Assembly (NCBI GenBank): GCA_018897555.1
Contig: JAHIKK010000015.1
Location: 1 to 37,533 of the forward strand
Reading direction: 5' to 3'
Source of the DNA: Candidatus Omnitrophota bacterium
GTDB lineage: Bacteria > Omnitrophota > Gorgyraeia > Gygaellales > Profunditerraquicolaceae
Length of the DNA: 37,533 nt
Shown here: positions 6,312-14,782 of the stretch, piece by piece
Layout: every line of letters begins with the position of its first letter
How positions within the stretch are numbered: the stretch's first letter is position 1
Notes under the pieces: model-generated
Databases searched by the model: none
Told to the model about the DNA's origin: nothing
What the model saw: only the letters and a program-made list of their open reading frames with translations
Made by a program: the position numbers and the translations under genes

Positions 6312-6704
6312 ATGAGCAAAAAGAAAATAAGCATTGTTCCTAATAATAGCTTTACGGAATTCCTATTATATACTACGCCAAACGGTAAAGTGAAAGTTGA
6401 AATATTTTTGCGTAACGAGAATATTTGGTTGACTCAAGCGAAAATCGCGGATCTTTTTGGCGTGGAAAGAAGCGTGGTGACCAAGCATCTCCAAAATATC
6501 TTTCAGGAAGGCGAATTGGATAAGAATTTAACTTGTGCAAAAATTGCACAAGTTCAAGCAGAGGGCAAAAGGCAGGTAGCAAGAAATGTATACGGGGACG
6601 TTCCCCAAGGGGACAGGTTAAGTGACATGTTTAGTATTTTTAATGTTATGCGTTTGCAACGCGCGTACGATCCTATTGTAGATAAAGCACTTAGAATCGC
6701 CTAA
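6312..6704 (+). pseudogene. rhuM: RhuM-family protein, truncated
   Basis: The first roughly 94 residues match RhuM-family proteins: EIFLRNENIWLTQAKIADLF, then SVVTKHLQNIFQEGEL and LTCAKIAQVQAEGKRQVARN. Family members run to about 330 residues and continue with a YNLD...SVGYRVNS block that is absent here. Instead the frame passes into a GGGGACGTTCCCC palindrome (about 6595-6607) and an unrelated tail of about 30 residues. The gene is thus a 3'-deleted remnant with good start signals, and could still make a helix-turn-helix fragment. RhuM genes are common in pathogenicity and phage-derived islands; their function is poorly known. A perfect 10-bp inverted repeat, AACTTGTGCA/TGCACAAGTT, lies within it at 6530-6554. 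Confidence 0.75.
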
Positions 6705-6779
6705 GGTGTCCCTTTTGGACGCGTCCCCATTATGCATTATGTCTCCGCACGAAAAGGAAAACTTTAGGTTTTTAAAAAA

Positions 6780-8021
6780 GTGAGTTACCCATTGAAATTT
6801 AAAGGAATTAAAAACATCCTTCCGTTATTCCTTATCTGCTTCACAATCTTATTCTTCCCCTTAAACGCTTCTGCCGATGTGCTTTTTGGTAAGGCCTACC
6901 ATCAAATTCTTCACAAATATCTCACCCAATCTAAAAGTTCAATCACCGTAGCCATGTATTTTATAATCATAGACCCCGCGGATAAAGCTAACCCGATTAA
7001 TGAATTGGTTAATGACCTTATCGCCGCAAAAAACCGTGGAGTAAAGATTAAAGTTATTCTGGAAGATTCCAAACTAAAGGAGAACCGCCTTGCCTATGAA
7101 AAATTACGGGCGAATAATATAACTGTCTATTTTGACACTGCCCAACATCTTATGCACATCAAGGAAGTCGTTATTGATGATCGTTATGTATTTATCGGAA
7201 GCGCTAATTGGTCTAAGGCGGCGATAGAGGATAATTACGAAGCTACCTATTTTGATGATTCTGCTCAGGATGCTCTTGCCTCTAAGCAGTATATTGATAA
7301 TATTCCTATTCAGAAAAAAGATATATTTCTGCCGCAGACAAAAGGCGTTACTCTTTCCCCTGATTTTCTCCTTGTTTCCAATTCCGGCCGCAGGCTCCTT
7401 AAGGCCGGGGCTTTTAAACAATTTGACCTTTATTTATTATTATGCAAACTTCAACAGGAAACAGCTAAACCATCTTTTGATATCGACTATGACAATTTAG
7501 CGAAAATGATGGGCTATGCGGCCCCAAAGAATTTAGGGAAATACCGCGATAATCATCACTATTTCTATGAAAGGATACACCGTTCGCTTAAACGTCTTAG
7601 GGGTTACGGCCTGATAGGTTATAATAAAGGCAAAGTTATTCTAAACGCCGATAATGCAAAGCAGGCTGACGCGCCATTGATAAAAATTCCCTTTGAATAT
7701 TGGGAATATGGATATTCCGCTAGTTTATCCATGCGGGCAAAATATATGTATTTGATTTGCTTGTATGAAGCCAGCCGTTCATCGCGATATCCTTTCTGGT
7801 TTCGCAGCCAGAAGGATATGTCCAATCTTTATGGGATAAGCGATACTACTATTTCGTTGGGATTATTAGAATTGGAAGAGAAGGGAATAATTGAGATAAC
7901 CCGAGATAAACTAACCCCGCCGGATTTTTCTAACCGTAAAGCCAATATTTATAGAATGCTTTCTCTCGCCCCGGAAATAACTTTTTATTTCCGTCGAGAA
8001 AAAACCTTGACGGAACTTTAA
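6780..8021 (+). CDS. Phospholipase-D-like (single HKD) protein with C-terminal winged helices
   Basis: This 413-residue protein has an N-terminal hydrophobic stretch (about 12-32, ending in a plausible NASA-D signal cleavage site). A PLD-like domain (about 35-175) follows with one HKD motif, H126-x-K128-x4-D133, and the FIGSANWS strand typical of Nuc-type PLD nucleases. The C-terminal half (about 205-400) looks like two winged-helix units; NLYGISDTTISLGLLELEEKG near 350-370 is a clear helix-turn-helix with wing. An exported nuclease fused to DNA-binding-type domains is unusual. A stop codon at 6765-6767 makes GTG 6780 the first usable start, with only a weak AAGGAAAA upstream. If the hydrophobic stretch is an anchor, the domains could lie on one side of the membrane. 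Confidence 0.72.
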   Translation: MSYPLKFKGIKNILPLFLICFTILFFPLNASADVLFGKAYHQILHKYLTQSKSSITVAMYFIIIDPADKANPINELVNDLIAAKNRGVKIKVILEDSKLKENRLAYEKLRANNITVYFDTAQHLMHIKEVVIDDRYVFIGSANWSKAAIEDNYEATYFDDSAQDALASKQYIDNIPIQKKDIFLPQTKGVTLSPDFLLVSNSGRRLLKAGAFKQFDLYLLLCKLQQETAKPSFDIDYDNLAKMMGYAAPKNLGKYRDNHHYFYERIHRSLKRLRGYGLIGYNKGKVILNADNAKQADAPLIKIPFEYWEYGYSASLSMRAKYMYLICLYEASRSSRYPFWFRSQKDMSNLYGISDTTISLGLLELEEKGIIEITRDKLTPPDFSNRKANIYRMLSLAPEITFYFRREKTLTEL

Positions 8022-8043
8022 TTTTAATCTAATATATTATAAT
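8007..8043 (+). promoter_or_regulatory. Possible promoter for the arginine/lysine cluster
   Basis: TTGACG (8007-8012) is followed after 17 bases by TAATAT (8030-8035); a perfect TATAAT also occurs at 8038-8043 but lacks a well-placed -35 box. The site is at the end of the preceding gene and just before argC, whose GAGGAGG ribosome site is at 8060-8066. No ARG box was recognised. Weak evidence. Confidence 0.35.
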
Positions 8044-8071
8044 TATCAGTCGGCTATCGAGGAGGAGCGGC

Positions 8072-9106
8072 ATGTTGATTAATGTGGTAATTATCGGCTC
8101 AACCGGGCATACCGGAGAGGTGTTGATTGAGCTCCTGCTTAATCACCCCAATGTTAAAATCACCCATCTTTATAATAGCGGTAAGAACTCGCCAAGCACA
8201 CAGGTTATTTCGGAGGTATTCCCAAAATTCAAAAATCGGCTGGAACTTATTTGTAAAAAACCGGATTGGTCAGAAATTAAAAAAGATTGTGATTTGGTTT
8301 TTTTGGCCCTGCCGCACACTATTTCCATGAAATTTGCGCCTAAGCTTTTAAGCCTGGGTAAAAAAGTTATTGATTTAAGCGCGGATTACCGGATTAAGAA
8401 TCCTTTGGTTTATGAGAAATTCTACAAGCTAACGCATCAGGATAAGCCCAACTTAAAAGAGGCAATTTACGGATTACCTGAACTAAACCGGACAAAAATA
8501 AAAACCGCTTCTTTAATCGCCAACCCGGGGTGTTATCCGACCTGCGCGATCCTGTCGCTTGCCCCATTGCTGGCGTTAAATTTAGTGGATACAAATTCCA
8601 TAATTATTGATGCTAAAAGCGGAGTAAGCGGCGCCGGCAAGAAGCTGGAAAATGAGTATTTATTTTCTGAGATCCAGGGTGATTTTCGGGCATATAAAGT
8701 TAATGCGCATCAGCATGCTCCGGAAATAAATCAGGAGCTTTCTAAGATCTCCGCTAAAAAAGTTGAGGTAATCTTCGTCCCGCATCTTTTGCCTATTGAA
8801 CGGGGCATCCTGGCGACGATTTATCTGAAGAAGGTTCCCAATGCCAAGTTAAAATTTAAGAACCTGGTAGAATTATATAAAAATTTTTATAAGAACGAGC
8901 CTTTTATCCGGATTAATCCGGAGGGTGTTTTTCCCAGGATCAAGGATGTCGTCAAAACTAATTTTTGCGATATTGGGATTAAGGATTTTGGGCAGAGTAT
9001 TATTGTCATCGGTGTCATTGACAATTTATTAAAAGGCGCTTCTGCTCAAGCAGTGCAGAACATGAATATTATGTATAAGTTACCGGAGGCCGCCGGATTA
9101 TTATGA
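8072..9106 (+). CDS. argC: N-acetyl-gamma-glutamyl-phosphate reductase
   Basis: This enzyme catalyses the NADPH-dependent reduction of N-acetylglutamyl phosphate to the semialdehyde, the third arginine step, in the cytoplasm. The 344-residue product has the N-terminal nucleotide-binding GSTGHTGEVL loop (about 9-18) and the catalytic Cys154 in NPGCYPT. A SGVSGAGK segment near 186 and the AHQHAPEI histidine region follow. Length is normal. A strong GAGGAGG site precedes ATG 8072. It heads the arg cluster and overlaps argJ by four bases (ATGA), so the two are translationally coupled. Confidence 0.96.
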   Translation: MLINVVIIGSTGHTGEVLIELLLNHPNVKITHLYNSGKNSPSTQVISEVFPKFKNRLELICKKPDWSEIKKDCDLVFLALPHTISMKFAPKLLSLGKKVIDLSADYRIKNPLVYEKFYKLTHQDKPNLKEAIYGLPELNRTKIKTASLIANPGCYPTCAILSLAPLLALNLVDTNSIIIDAKSGVSGAGKKLENEYLFSEIQGDFRAYKVNAHQHAPEINQELSKISAKKVEVIFVPHLLPIERGILATIYLKKVPNAKLKFKNLVELYKNFYKNEPFIRINPEGVFPRIKDVVKTNFCDIGIKDFGQSIIVIGVIDNLLKGASAQAVQNMNIMYKLPEAAGLL

Positions 9107-10242
9107 AGAAGATTTTGAACGCGATTCTACCTAAGGGGTTTAAGGCTAACGGGGTGGCCTGCGGATTAAAGAAATCCGGTAAACTGGATTTGGCGTTGAT
9201 TTATTCACGGTTTCCGGCTTTGGCCTGCGCGAAATTTACCACCAGTAGTATTATTGCCGCTCCTTTGATCGTTTGTAAAGAATATCTAAAAACGTTCAAG
9301 AGATTCCAGGCAGTATTGGTCAATAGCGGCAATGCGAATTGTTTTACCGGTAAATCCGGAATTCAGGATGCCCGGGAAACGGCCGGTTATGTTGCTCAGG
9401 CATTAGGGATAGAGCAAAGCAGTGTCTTGGTTAATTCTACGGGAATTATCGGGAAAAGATTAGACCTGGGAAAAATCAAGCAAGGGATACCGGAATTAGT
9501 TTCCGGATTATCCAGCTTTGGTATTCATAAGGCTAAAACGGCGATTATGACCACGGATACTTTTGCTAAAGAAGTGAGTTTAAGGATAAAGATCGGGGAT
9601 AAACTGGTGCGTATTTGCGGGATCGCCAAAGGCGCCGGCATGATTTCCCCGAATATGGCAACCATGCTTTGTTTTATTATGACGGATGCGGTGATTTTTA
9701 AGCGGGCTTTGGATAAAGCTTTAGGAGCCGCCGTAGATAAATCCTTTAACCGTATCTCTGTGGATGGGTGCATGAGCACTAATGATACGGTTTTGGTGTT
9801 GGCTAACGCGGCAGCGGGAAATAAAATTATTTCCGCGGGCAGCGCGGAGTTTCAGAAATTCGCCAAAGCCCTGGAATTAATCTGTATGGTTTTAGCGAAG
9901 ATGGTGGTTTCAGATGCTGAAGGAGCAACTAAATTTATCCAGATTGATGTTTACCAGGCCAAGGATGTGCCGGAGGCAAAAAAGGTAGCTTTGGATATTG
10001 CTAATTCCGTGCTTTTTAAGACTGCTGTTTTTGGAGAAAACCCGAATTTTGGCCGGGTAGCGGCGGCAGTTGGCGCCAGCGGCCTGGGGATTAAAGAAGA
10101 TCAGTTAAAAATAAGGCTGGGTACGCTCAAAGGAAAAAAAGTCAGGCTGGCGGTTAGTTTGTCCCGAGGCAAGGCCAAGTGCACAGTTTATACCTGTGAC
10201 CTTACTCCGGAGTATGTAAAAATTAACGCTGCGTATAACTAA
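9103..10242 (+). CDS. argJ: Glutamate N-acetyltransferase / ornithine acetyltransferase
   Basis: ArgJ transfers the acetyl group from N-acetylornithine to glutamate, recycling acetyl in the arginine pathway. The 379-residue protein has the autoprocessing site KGAGMISPNMATML. Cleavage before Thr187 would yield alpha and beta chains with Thr187 as nucleophile. The C-terminal NAVFGENPNFGR-like segment (here KTAVFGENPNFGR) is present. No argA or argE is seen in the window, consistent with the cyclic pathway; whether this ArgJ is also bifunctional (using acetyl-CoA) cannot be read from sequence alone. The start overlaps argC by four bases. Confidence 0.95.
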   Translation: MKKILNAILPKGFKANGVACGLKKSGKLDLALIYSRFPALACAKFTTSSIIAAPLIVCKEYLKTFKRFQAVLVNSGNANCFTGKSGIQDARETAGYVAQALGIEQSSVLVNSTGIIGKRLDLGKIKQGIPELVSGLSSFGIHKAKTAIMTTDTFAKEVSLRIKIGDKLVRICGIAKGAGMISPNMATMLCFIMTDAVIFKRALDKALGAAVDKSFNRISVDGCMSTNDTVLVLANAAAGNKIISAGSAEFQKFAKALELICMVLAKMVVSDAEGATKFIQIDVYQAKDVPEAKKVALDIANSVLFKTAVFGENPNFGRVAAAVGASGLGIKEDQLKIRLGTLKGKKVRLAVSLSRGKAKCTVYTCDLTPEYVKINAAYN

Positions 10243-10270
10243 GTAATTTCTTGTTGCAGGGAAAGGGCCA

Positions 10271-11125
10271 ATGAAAGACGCGATTAGAAAAGCGGATGTT
10301 TTGATTGAGGCGTTACCTTATATTAAGAGGTTTCATAAGAAGGTAATTGTTATTAAATACGGCGGAAGTATCTTAGGAGATGAAAAAATCCGCAATAGTG
10401 TTTTAGAGGATATTGTATTTTTGAATTTTATGGGATTGCGCCCGATCCTGGTGCATGGGGGCGGCCCGAATATCAGTGAGCGGATGCGGGTAATCGGCAA
10501 GAAGGCGGAGTTTGTGGAAGGATTCCGGGTTACCGATGAAGAAACTCTAAAGTTAGTCGAAGAAGAGCTGCTGTTATTAAATAAATTGATTATCCGGGAA
10601 TTAACCTCTCTGGGAGCAAAAGCTATCGGTTTAAACGGAAAAGAAAATGATTTGATTCAGGTTGAGAAAAAGAAAAACAAAGTGGATATCGGTTTGGTGG
10701 GGCAGATTAAAGGCATTAATACCCAGCTGTTGAATGATAATCTTAAGGAAGACAAGATAGTGGTAGTGATGCCCTTGGGAAGCGGAAAAGATAAAAAAAC
10801 TTATAATGTAAATGCGGATGAGGCAGCCGCCGGTATTGCCGCGAATATGCAGGCAGAAAAGTTTGTCTTATTAACTAATGTTAAAGGAATTATGCGTAAT
10901 CCGGAAGATGAGCATTCGTTTATATCTACTTTAACGGTGGATGAGGCAAACGGTTTGATTGCGGATAAGATTATCCAGCAAGGAATGATCCCCAAGGTTA
11001 TGGCTTGCGTGGAAGCGTTAAACGGCGGGGTAAATAAGACGCATATTATTGATGCGCGCACGCCGCATGGTTTGCTTTTGGAGATTTTTACGGATCATGG
11101 TATCGGGACAGAAATTATAAAATAG
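10271..11125 (+). CDS. argB: Acetylglutamate kinase
   Basis: ArgB phosphorylates N-acetylglutamate with ATP, normally the arginine feedback point. The 284-residue protein has the amino-acid kinase fold with KYGGS near residue 30, a VHGGGPNIS loop near 64, and NVNADEAAAGIA near 179. The N-terminal extension (KADVLIEALPYIKRFHKK) is the helix found in the hexameric, arginine-sensitive type of NAGK, so feedback inhibition is likely by family knowledge. The ATG has a GGGAAAGG site a few bases upstream. argD follows two bases after its stop codon. Confidence 0.96.
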   Translation: MKDAIRKADVLIEALPYIKRFHKKVIVIKYGGSILGDEKIRNSVLEDIVFLNFMGLRPILVHGGGPNISERMRVIGKKAEFVEGFRVTDEETLKLVEEELLLLNKLIIRELTSLGAKAIGLNGKENDLIQVEKKKNKVDIGLVGQIKGINTQLLNDNLKEDKIVVVMPLGSGKDKKTYNVNADEAAAGIAANMQAEKFVLLTNVKGIMRNPEDEHSFISTLTVDEANGLIADKIIQQGMIPKVMACVEALNGGVNKTHIIDARTPHGLLLEIFTDHGIGTEIIK

Positions 11126-11127
11126 AA

Positions 11128-12447
11128 ATGAAAGTAGAAGAGATTTTTCAGGTTTATAAAGAAAACATAATGCCCACCTATAATAAGGTACCGCTTATCT
11201 TTGTTAAGGGGAAAGGTTCGCGGCTTTGGGACATCAACGGTAAGCTTTATCTGGATTTTTTTCCGGGCTGGGGGGTGGGCAGCTTAGGGCACTGTCATCC
11301 TAAGGTAATGCAGGGGGTGCGGGATCAGATTAGTAAGTTGATATTTGTGCCGAATAATTATTATCATCCTTTTCAGGCAAAGTTAGCCAAAGAGTTGATT
11401 TATTTGAGTTTTCCGGGTAAGGTCTTTTTTGCTAACTCCGGAGCAGAGGCCAATGAAGCGGCGATTAAGTTGGCTAGAAAGTTTGGCGCTTCGACTAAGC
11501 TCAGCGCCAATGGTGAGCAGAGTCGAACCATTAGCGCTTCGACTAAGCTCAGCGCCAATGGTGAGCAGAGTCGAACCATTAGCGCTTCGACTAAGCTCAG
11601 CGCCAATGGTGAGCAGAGTCGAACCATTGGTCGGGGCAGGTATGAGATAATTACTTTCCAAAATGCTTTTCACGGCAGAACCCTGGCTGCCTTGGCGGCC
11701 ACGGGCCAGGAAAAATATCAGAGTGGTTTTGAGCCGATGCCTGAAGGTTTTAAGCAGGTTAAGTTTAATGATTTGGCTGCGGTTAAGCAGGCAGTTACGG
11801 ATAAGACGGTTGCGATTATGCTGGAACTTATTCAGGGGGAAGGCGGAGTAAATGTTGCCGATAAAGATTTTGTTTTGGCGCTTAGAAAATTATGCGATGA
11901 GAAGAATTTACTTTTAATCATTGATGAAGTGCAGACCGGCATCGGCAGGACAGCGAAGATGTTTGGCTATCAGCATTATGGGATAACTCCGGATATTATG
12001 ACTCTGGCCAAGGCCTTAGGCGGAGGCCTGCCCATTGGTGTTGTGATCGCTAAAAAAGAGTTGAGTGATCTTTTGACTCCGGGTATGCATGCCTCTACTT
12101 TTGGGGGCGGCCCGGTAATTTGCCGGGCGGCTTTAGGAGTTTTCAGGGCGATGCAGAAAGAAAAAATTTTGAAAAACTGCCAAATTATGGGGGAGTACCT
12201 TTTAGGGAAGTTGAATCTTTTAAAAAACGCCTATCCTTTTATTCAAGAGATAAGAGGCATGGGTTTGATGCTGGGTGTGGAATTAAGTATTGAAGGCAAA
12301 GAGATTGTCCAGAAGTGCATACAGCAGGGGTTATTGATTAATTGCACGCATGATAAAGTTTTAAGGTTGATGCCGGCATTAAATGTTACCAAGAAAGAAA
12401 TTGATCAGGCAATCGGCATATTGAGAAGCGTTTTAGCTAATAGGTAA
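11128..12447 (+). CDS. argD: Acetylornithine aminotransferase with in-frame repeat insertion
   Basis: This PLP-dependent class-III aminotransferase converts N-acetylglutamate semialdehyde to N-acetylornithine. Family blocks are intact: FFANSGAEANEAAIKLARKF before residue 119, FHGRTLAALAATGQ after 175, LIIDEVQTGIGR, and the PLP lysine K295 in LAKALGGGLPIG. The 439-residue length is about 45 above normal because residues 120-167 are three copies of a 16-residue unit (ASTKLSANGEQSRTI plus Ser/Gly) encoded by a 48-bp palindromic repeat. The insert falls in the surface loop after the NSGAEANE helix, so the enzyme may well still fold. The ATG follows the argB stop by two bases. Confidence 0.93.
   Translation: MKVEEIFQVYKENIMPTYNKVPLIFVKGKGSRLWDINGKLYLDFFPGWGVGSLGHCHPKVMQGVRDQISKLIFVPNNYYHPFQAKLAKELIYLSFPGKVFFANSGAEANEAAIKLARKFGASTKLSANGEQSRTISASTKLSANGEQSRTISASTKLSANGEQSRTIGRGRYEIITFQNAFHGRTLAALAATGQEKYQSGFEPMPEGFKQVKFNDLAAVKQAVTDKTVAIMLELIQGEGGVNVADKDFVLALRKLCDEKNLLLIIDEVQTGIGRTAKMFGYQHYGITPDIMTLAKALGGGLPIGVVIAKKELSDLLTPGMHASTFGGGPVICRAALGVFRAMQKEKILKNCQIMGEYLLGKLNLLKNAYPFIQEIRGMGLMLGVELSIEGKEIVQKCIQQGLLINCTHDKVLRLMPALNVTKKEIDQAIGILRSVLANR
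11485..11628. repeat. Three tandem 48-bp palindromic units inside argD
   Basis: Units at 11485-11532, 11533-11580 and 11581-11628 are identical except for the first base. Each contains an inverted repeat, TTCGACT...AGTCGAA, with a second paired segment, GCTCA/TGAGC, nested in it. 48 bp is 16 codons, so each unit keeps the argD frame open. No other copy was seen in the window. Confidence 0.95.
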
Positions 12448-12467
12448 TAACTTTTAGGGGAATAGTC

Positions 12468-13418
12468 ATGAAAAAAGATTTGATCTCTATTAAGGATTTA
12501 ACTGTTCAGGAGATTGATGGATTATTTAACCTGGCGGTTAAGTTAAAAAAGAATAAATCTAAATTCAGCAAGGCTTTGGCTGGTAAGACCCTGGCTTTAA
12601 TTTTTCAGAAGCCGTCAAATAGAACGCGCGTGTCTTTTGAGGTCGGGATGTATCAGCTGGGAGGAAATTCTATTTATTTGTCTCCCAGTGAGATTAATTT
12701 GGGGGTTAGGGAAACAGTCAAAGATGCGGCTAAGACTATCTCCCGCTATGTTGATGGAATTGTTTTGAGAACCTTTGAGCATAAGAATTGCCTGGATATG
12801 GCGGCTGCTGCCGGAGTTCCGGTAATTAATGGCTTAAGTGATTTTTCGCATCCTTGCCAGGCTTTAGCTGATCTTTTTACGATCGGAGAAAAATTTTCAC
12901 GCCTCAACTATACCCGGCAGAAAGTGTCCAGAAGATTAAAAGGTTTAACGCTGGCTTATGTTGGTGACGGAAATAATGTTTGCAACTCTTTACTCTATGC
13001 GGCGGCCAAAAGCGGAATGAATATTACCGTAGCCACTCCGGCCGGATATGCCCCCAACCCGGAAGTGGTCAAGCAGGCAAAAGAGATGGCTAAAGAGACG
13101 CTTAGCCAGGTAATCATTACTGAAGATCCGCGCAGCGCGGTTAATGGCGCTAATGTTGTTTATACGGATGTCTGGGCGAGTATGGGGCAGGAAGAAGAAA
13201 TTAGTAAAAGAAAAATTATCTTTAAAGATTTTCAGATTAATGCTAAACTTTTAACGCATGCAGCAACGGGGGTTTTAGTCATGCATTGTTTGCCGGCGCA
13301 TCGGGGTGAAGAGATAACGGATGAGGTTATGGACAGTAAGAGTTCAATTGTTTTTGATCAAGCTGAGAATAGAATGCACGTCCAAAAGGCGATTTTAATA
13401 AAACTACTTAAGGGTTAG
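12468..13418 (+). CDS. argF: Ornithine carbamoyltransferase
   Basis: ArgF joins carbamoyl phosphate and ornithine to make citrulline. The 316-residue protein shows the carbamoyl-phosphate loop as SNRTR from Ser50 (a variant of STRTR). HPCQALADL is near residue 127, DVWASMGQEEE near 225, and HCLPAHRGEEITDEV carries the catalytic Cys. This set separates it from aspartate transcarbamylase. Carbamoyl-phosphate synthase genes are not in this window. A TAGGGG site precedes the ATG. A perfect GGGACC-family hairpin follows its stop codon before argG. Confidence 0.95.
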   Translation: MKKDLISIKDLTVQEIDGLFNLAVKLKKNKSKFSKALAGKTLALIFQKPSNRTRVSFEVGMYQLGGNSIYLSPSEINLGVRETVKDAAKTISRYVDGIVLRTFEHKNCLDMAAAAGVPVINGLSDFSHPCQALADLFTIGEKFSRLNYTRQKVSRRLKGLTLAYVGDGNNVCNSLLYAAAKSGMNITVATPAGYAPNPEVVKQAKEMAKETLSQVIITEDPRSAVNGANVVYTDVWASMGQEEEISKRKIIFKDFQINAKLLTHAATGVLVMHCLPAHRGEEITDEVMDSKSSIVFDQAENRMHVQKAILIKLLKG

Positions 13419-13444
13419 TTTTTAGCGGGTGGTTTGAAAAACTT

Positions 13445-13499
13445 GGGACCGTTTCTATTTTTTACTATTTTTTAAAATTTAAAAAATAGAAACGGTCCC
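13445..13499. repeat. GGGACC-family hairpin between argF and argG
   Basis: The arms are GGGACCGTTTCTATTTTTTA and its reverse complement; the outer 20 bases on each side pair fully around a short AT-rich centre. The argG ribosome site (GGAGG at 13515-13519) begins about 15 bases after the hairpin. The U-rich tract is inside the stem, not after it, so it does not resemble a standard terminator. Confidence 0.92.
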
Positions 13500-13522
13500 A
13501 AGATTTCCATTTCGGAGGTTCG

Positions 13523-14704
13523 ATGAAAAAAGTAGTGTTGGCATATTCAGGCGGATTAGATACCTCTTGTATTGTGCGCTGGCTTAAAGAAAAAGGTTAT
13601 GAAGTAATCTGTTTTGTGGCGGATCTTGGCCAGGGTTTAAGCCAGGGTGAAAACTTTGAAGCCATTGAAAAGCGGGCACTGGCGGCAGGCGCGTCTAAAG
13701 TATACATCCGCGACCTTCAGGAAGAATTTATCAGCGATTTTATTATACCGGCTTTAAAGGCGAATGCGGTTTATGAGGGTAAATATCTTTTGGCTACGGC
13801 ATTAGGCCGGCCGTTAATTGCTAAGTATCTGGTGCAAATCGCGCATAAAGAAAAGGCGTCGGCAGTAGCGCACGGCTGCACGGGTAAAGGCAATGATCAG
13901 GTAAGGCTGGAGGTGGCCATAGGCATACTTGATCCAAGATTAGAGATTATCGCGCCGGTAAGGGAGTGGGAGTTTAAGTCGCGGGAAGAAGAGATTGAAT
14001 ACGCGTTAAAATATAATATCCCCATTGATGTAACCAAGAAGAAGCCTTACAGTATTGACCGCAATCTTTGGGGAATAAGTATTGAAGCTGGCGTCCTGGA
14101 GAATTTGGAGCAGGAACCACCGGAAGATGCGTATATGATTACTAAGAGTTCAACGCAATCCGCAAGTTATCCGCGGTATCTGGAGGTAACTTTTACCCGG
14201 GGTGTACCGGTTAAAATCGACGGTAAAGTGTTTAAAATTAAAAATTTAATTAACCATCTTAATGAGGTGGGTGGACAGTTTGGCGTGGGCAGAACGGATA
14301 TGGTTGAGAATAGGTTGGTCGGGATTAAATCCCGGGAAATTTATGAGGCCCCGGCGGCCACCATTCTTTATACCGCGCATAAAGAATTAGAAGCCCTGGT
14401 TTTAGACCGGGAGCTGGCGCATTTTAAGGAAATTATCAGCCTTAAGTATGCGGAATTAGTTTATTATGGTTTATGGTTTTCTGCTTTAAAAGAGGCCTTG
14501 GATGGTTTTGTAAGTAAAACTCAAAAGTTTGTCAGCGGCTCCATCAAATTGAGATTATCTAAGGGCACCTGCGTTGCCGTAGGGAGAAAATCCGCCCACT
14601 CTCTTTATAAAAAAGAATTAAGTACTTATGGTAAAGAAGATAAATTTGACCAGAAGTTAGCTGAAGGGTTTATTAAGTTATGGGGGATGCCGTATAAAAG
14701 ATAA
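13523..14704 (+). CDS. argG: Argininosuccinate synthase
   Basis: ArgG condenses citrulline and aspartate with ATP cleavage to AMP. The 393-residue protein begins with the N-type ATP pyrophosphatase P-loop AYSGGLDTS (residues 7-15). It contains AHGCTGKGNDQVR near 113 for nucleotide and citrulline binding, and SIDRNLWGISIEAG near 175. Length and motifs are typical. A CGGAGG site sits before the ATG. The gene is bracketed by two perfect GGGACC-family hairpins, one upstream and one just after its stop codon. Confidence 0.96.
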   Translation: MKKVVLAYSGGLDTSCIVRWLKEKGYEVICFVADLGQGLSQGENFEAIEKRALAAGASKVYIRDLQEEFISDFIIPALKANAVYEGKYLLATALGRPLIAKYLVQIAHKEKASAVAHGCTGKGNDQVRLEVAIGILDPRLEIIAPVREWEFKSREEEIEYALKYNIPIDVTKKKPYSIDRNLWGISIEAGVLENLEQEPPEDAYMITKSSTQSASYPRYLEVTFTRGVPVKIDGKVFKIKNLINHLNEVGGQFGVGRTDMVENRLVGIKSREIYEAPAATILYTAHKELEALVLDRELAHFKEIISLKYAELVYYGLWFSALKEALDGFVSKTQKFVSGSIKLRLSKGTCVAVGRKSAHSLYKKELSTYGKEDKFDQKLAEGFIKLWGMPYKR

Positions 14705-14718
14705 AATAGGGTAAAACA

Positions 14719-14764
14719 GGGACCGTTTCTATTTTTCTAAATTTAGAAAAATAGAAACGGTCCC
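14719..14764. repeat. GGGACC-family hairpin between argG and argH
   Basis: It is a near-perfect palindrome over its whole 46 bases, with GGGACCGTTTCTATTTTTCT on the left and its complement on the right. The argH ribosome site AGGAG lies about eight bases after its end, so a folded stem would sit beside the initiation region. Confidence 0.93.
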
Positions 14765-14782
14765 GAGATTTCAGGAGAAAAA

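Noticed and set aside
11485-11628. CRISPR-like or minisatellite array
   Set aside because: Three abutting identical units have no spacers, each unit is a palindrome, and they lie in frame in argD; this is a tandem palindromic insertion.
11383-11673. Minus-strand ORFs across the argD repeat and a second plus-strand frame
   Set aside because: Repeats lacking stops in several frames create these; none has family similarity or start signals.
13445-13499. Rho-independent terminator splitting the arg operon
   Set aside because: The T-run is inside the stem and no U-tract follows the hairpin; related copies recur in dispersed places, so it is better called a repeat element.
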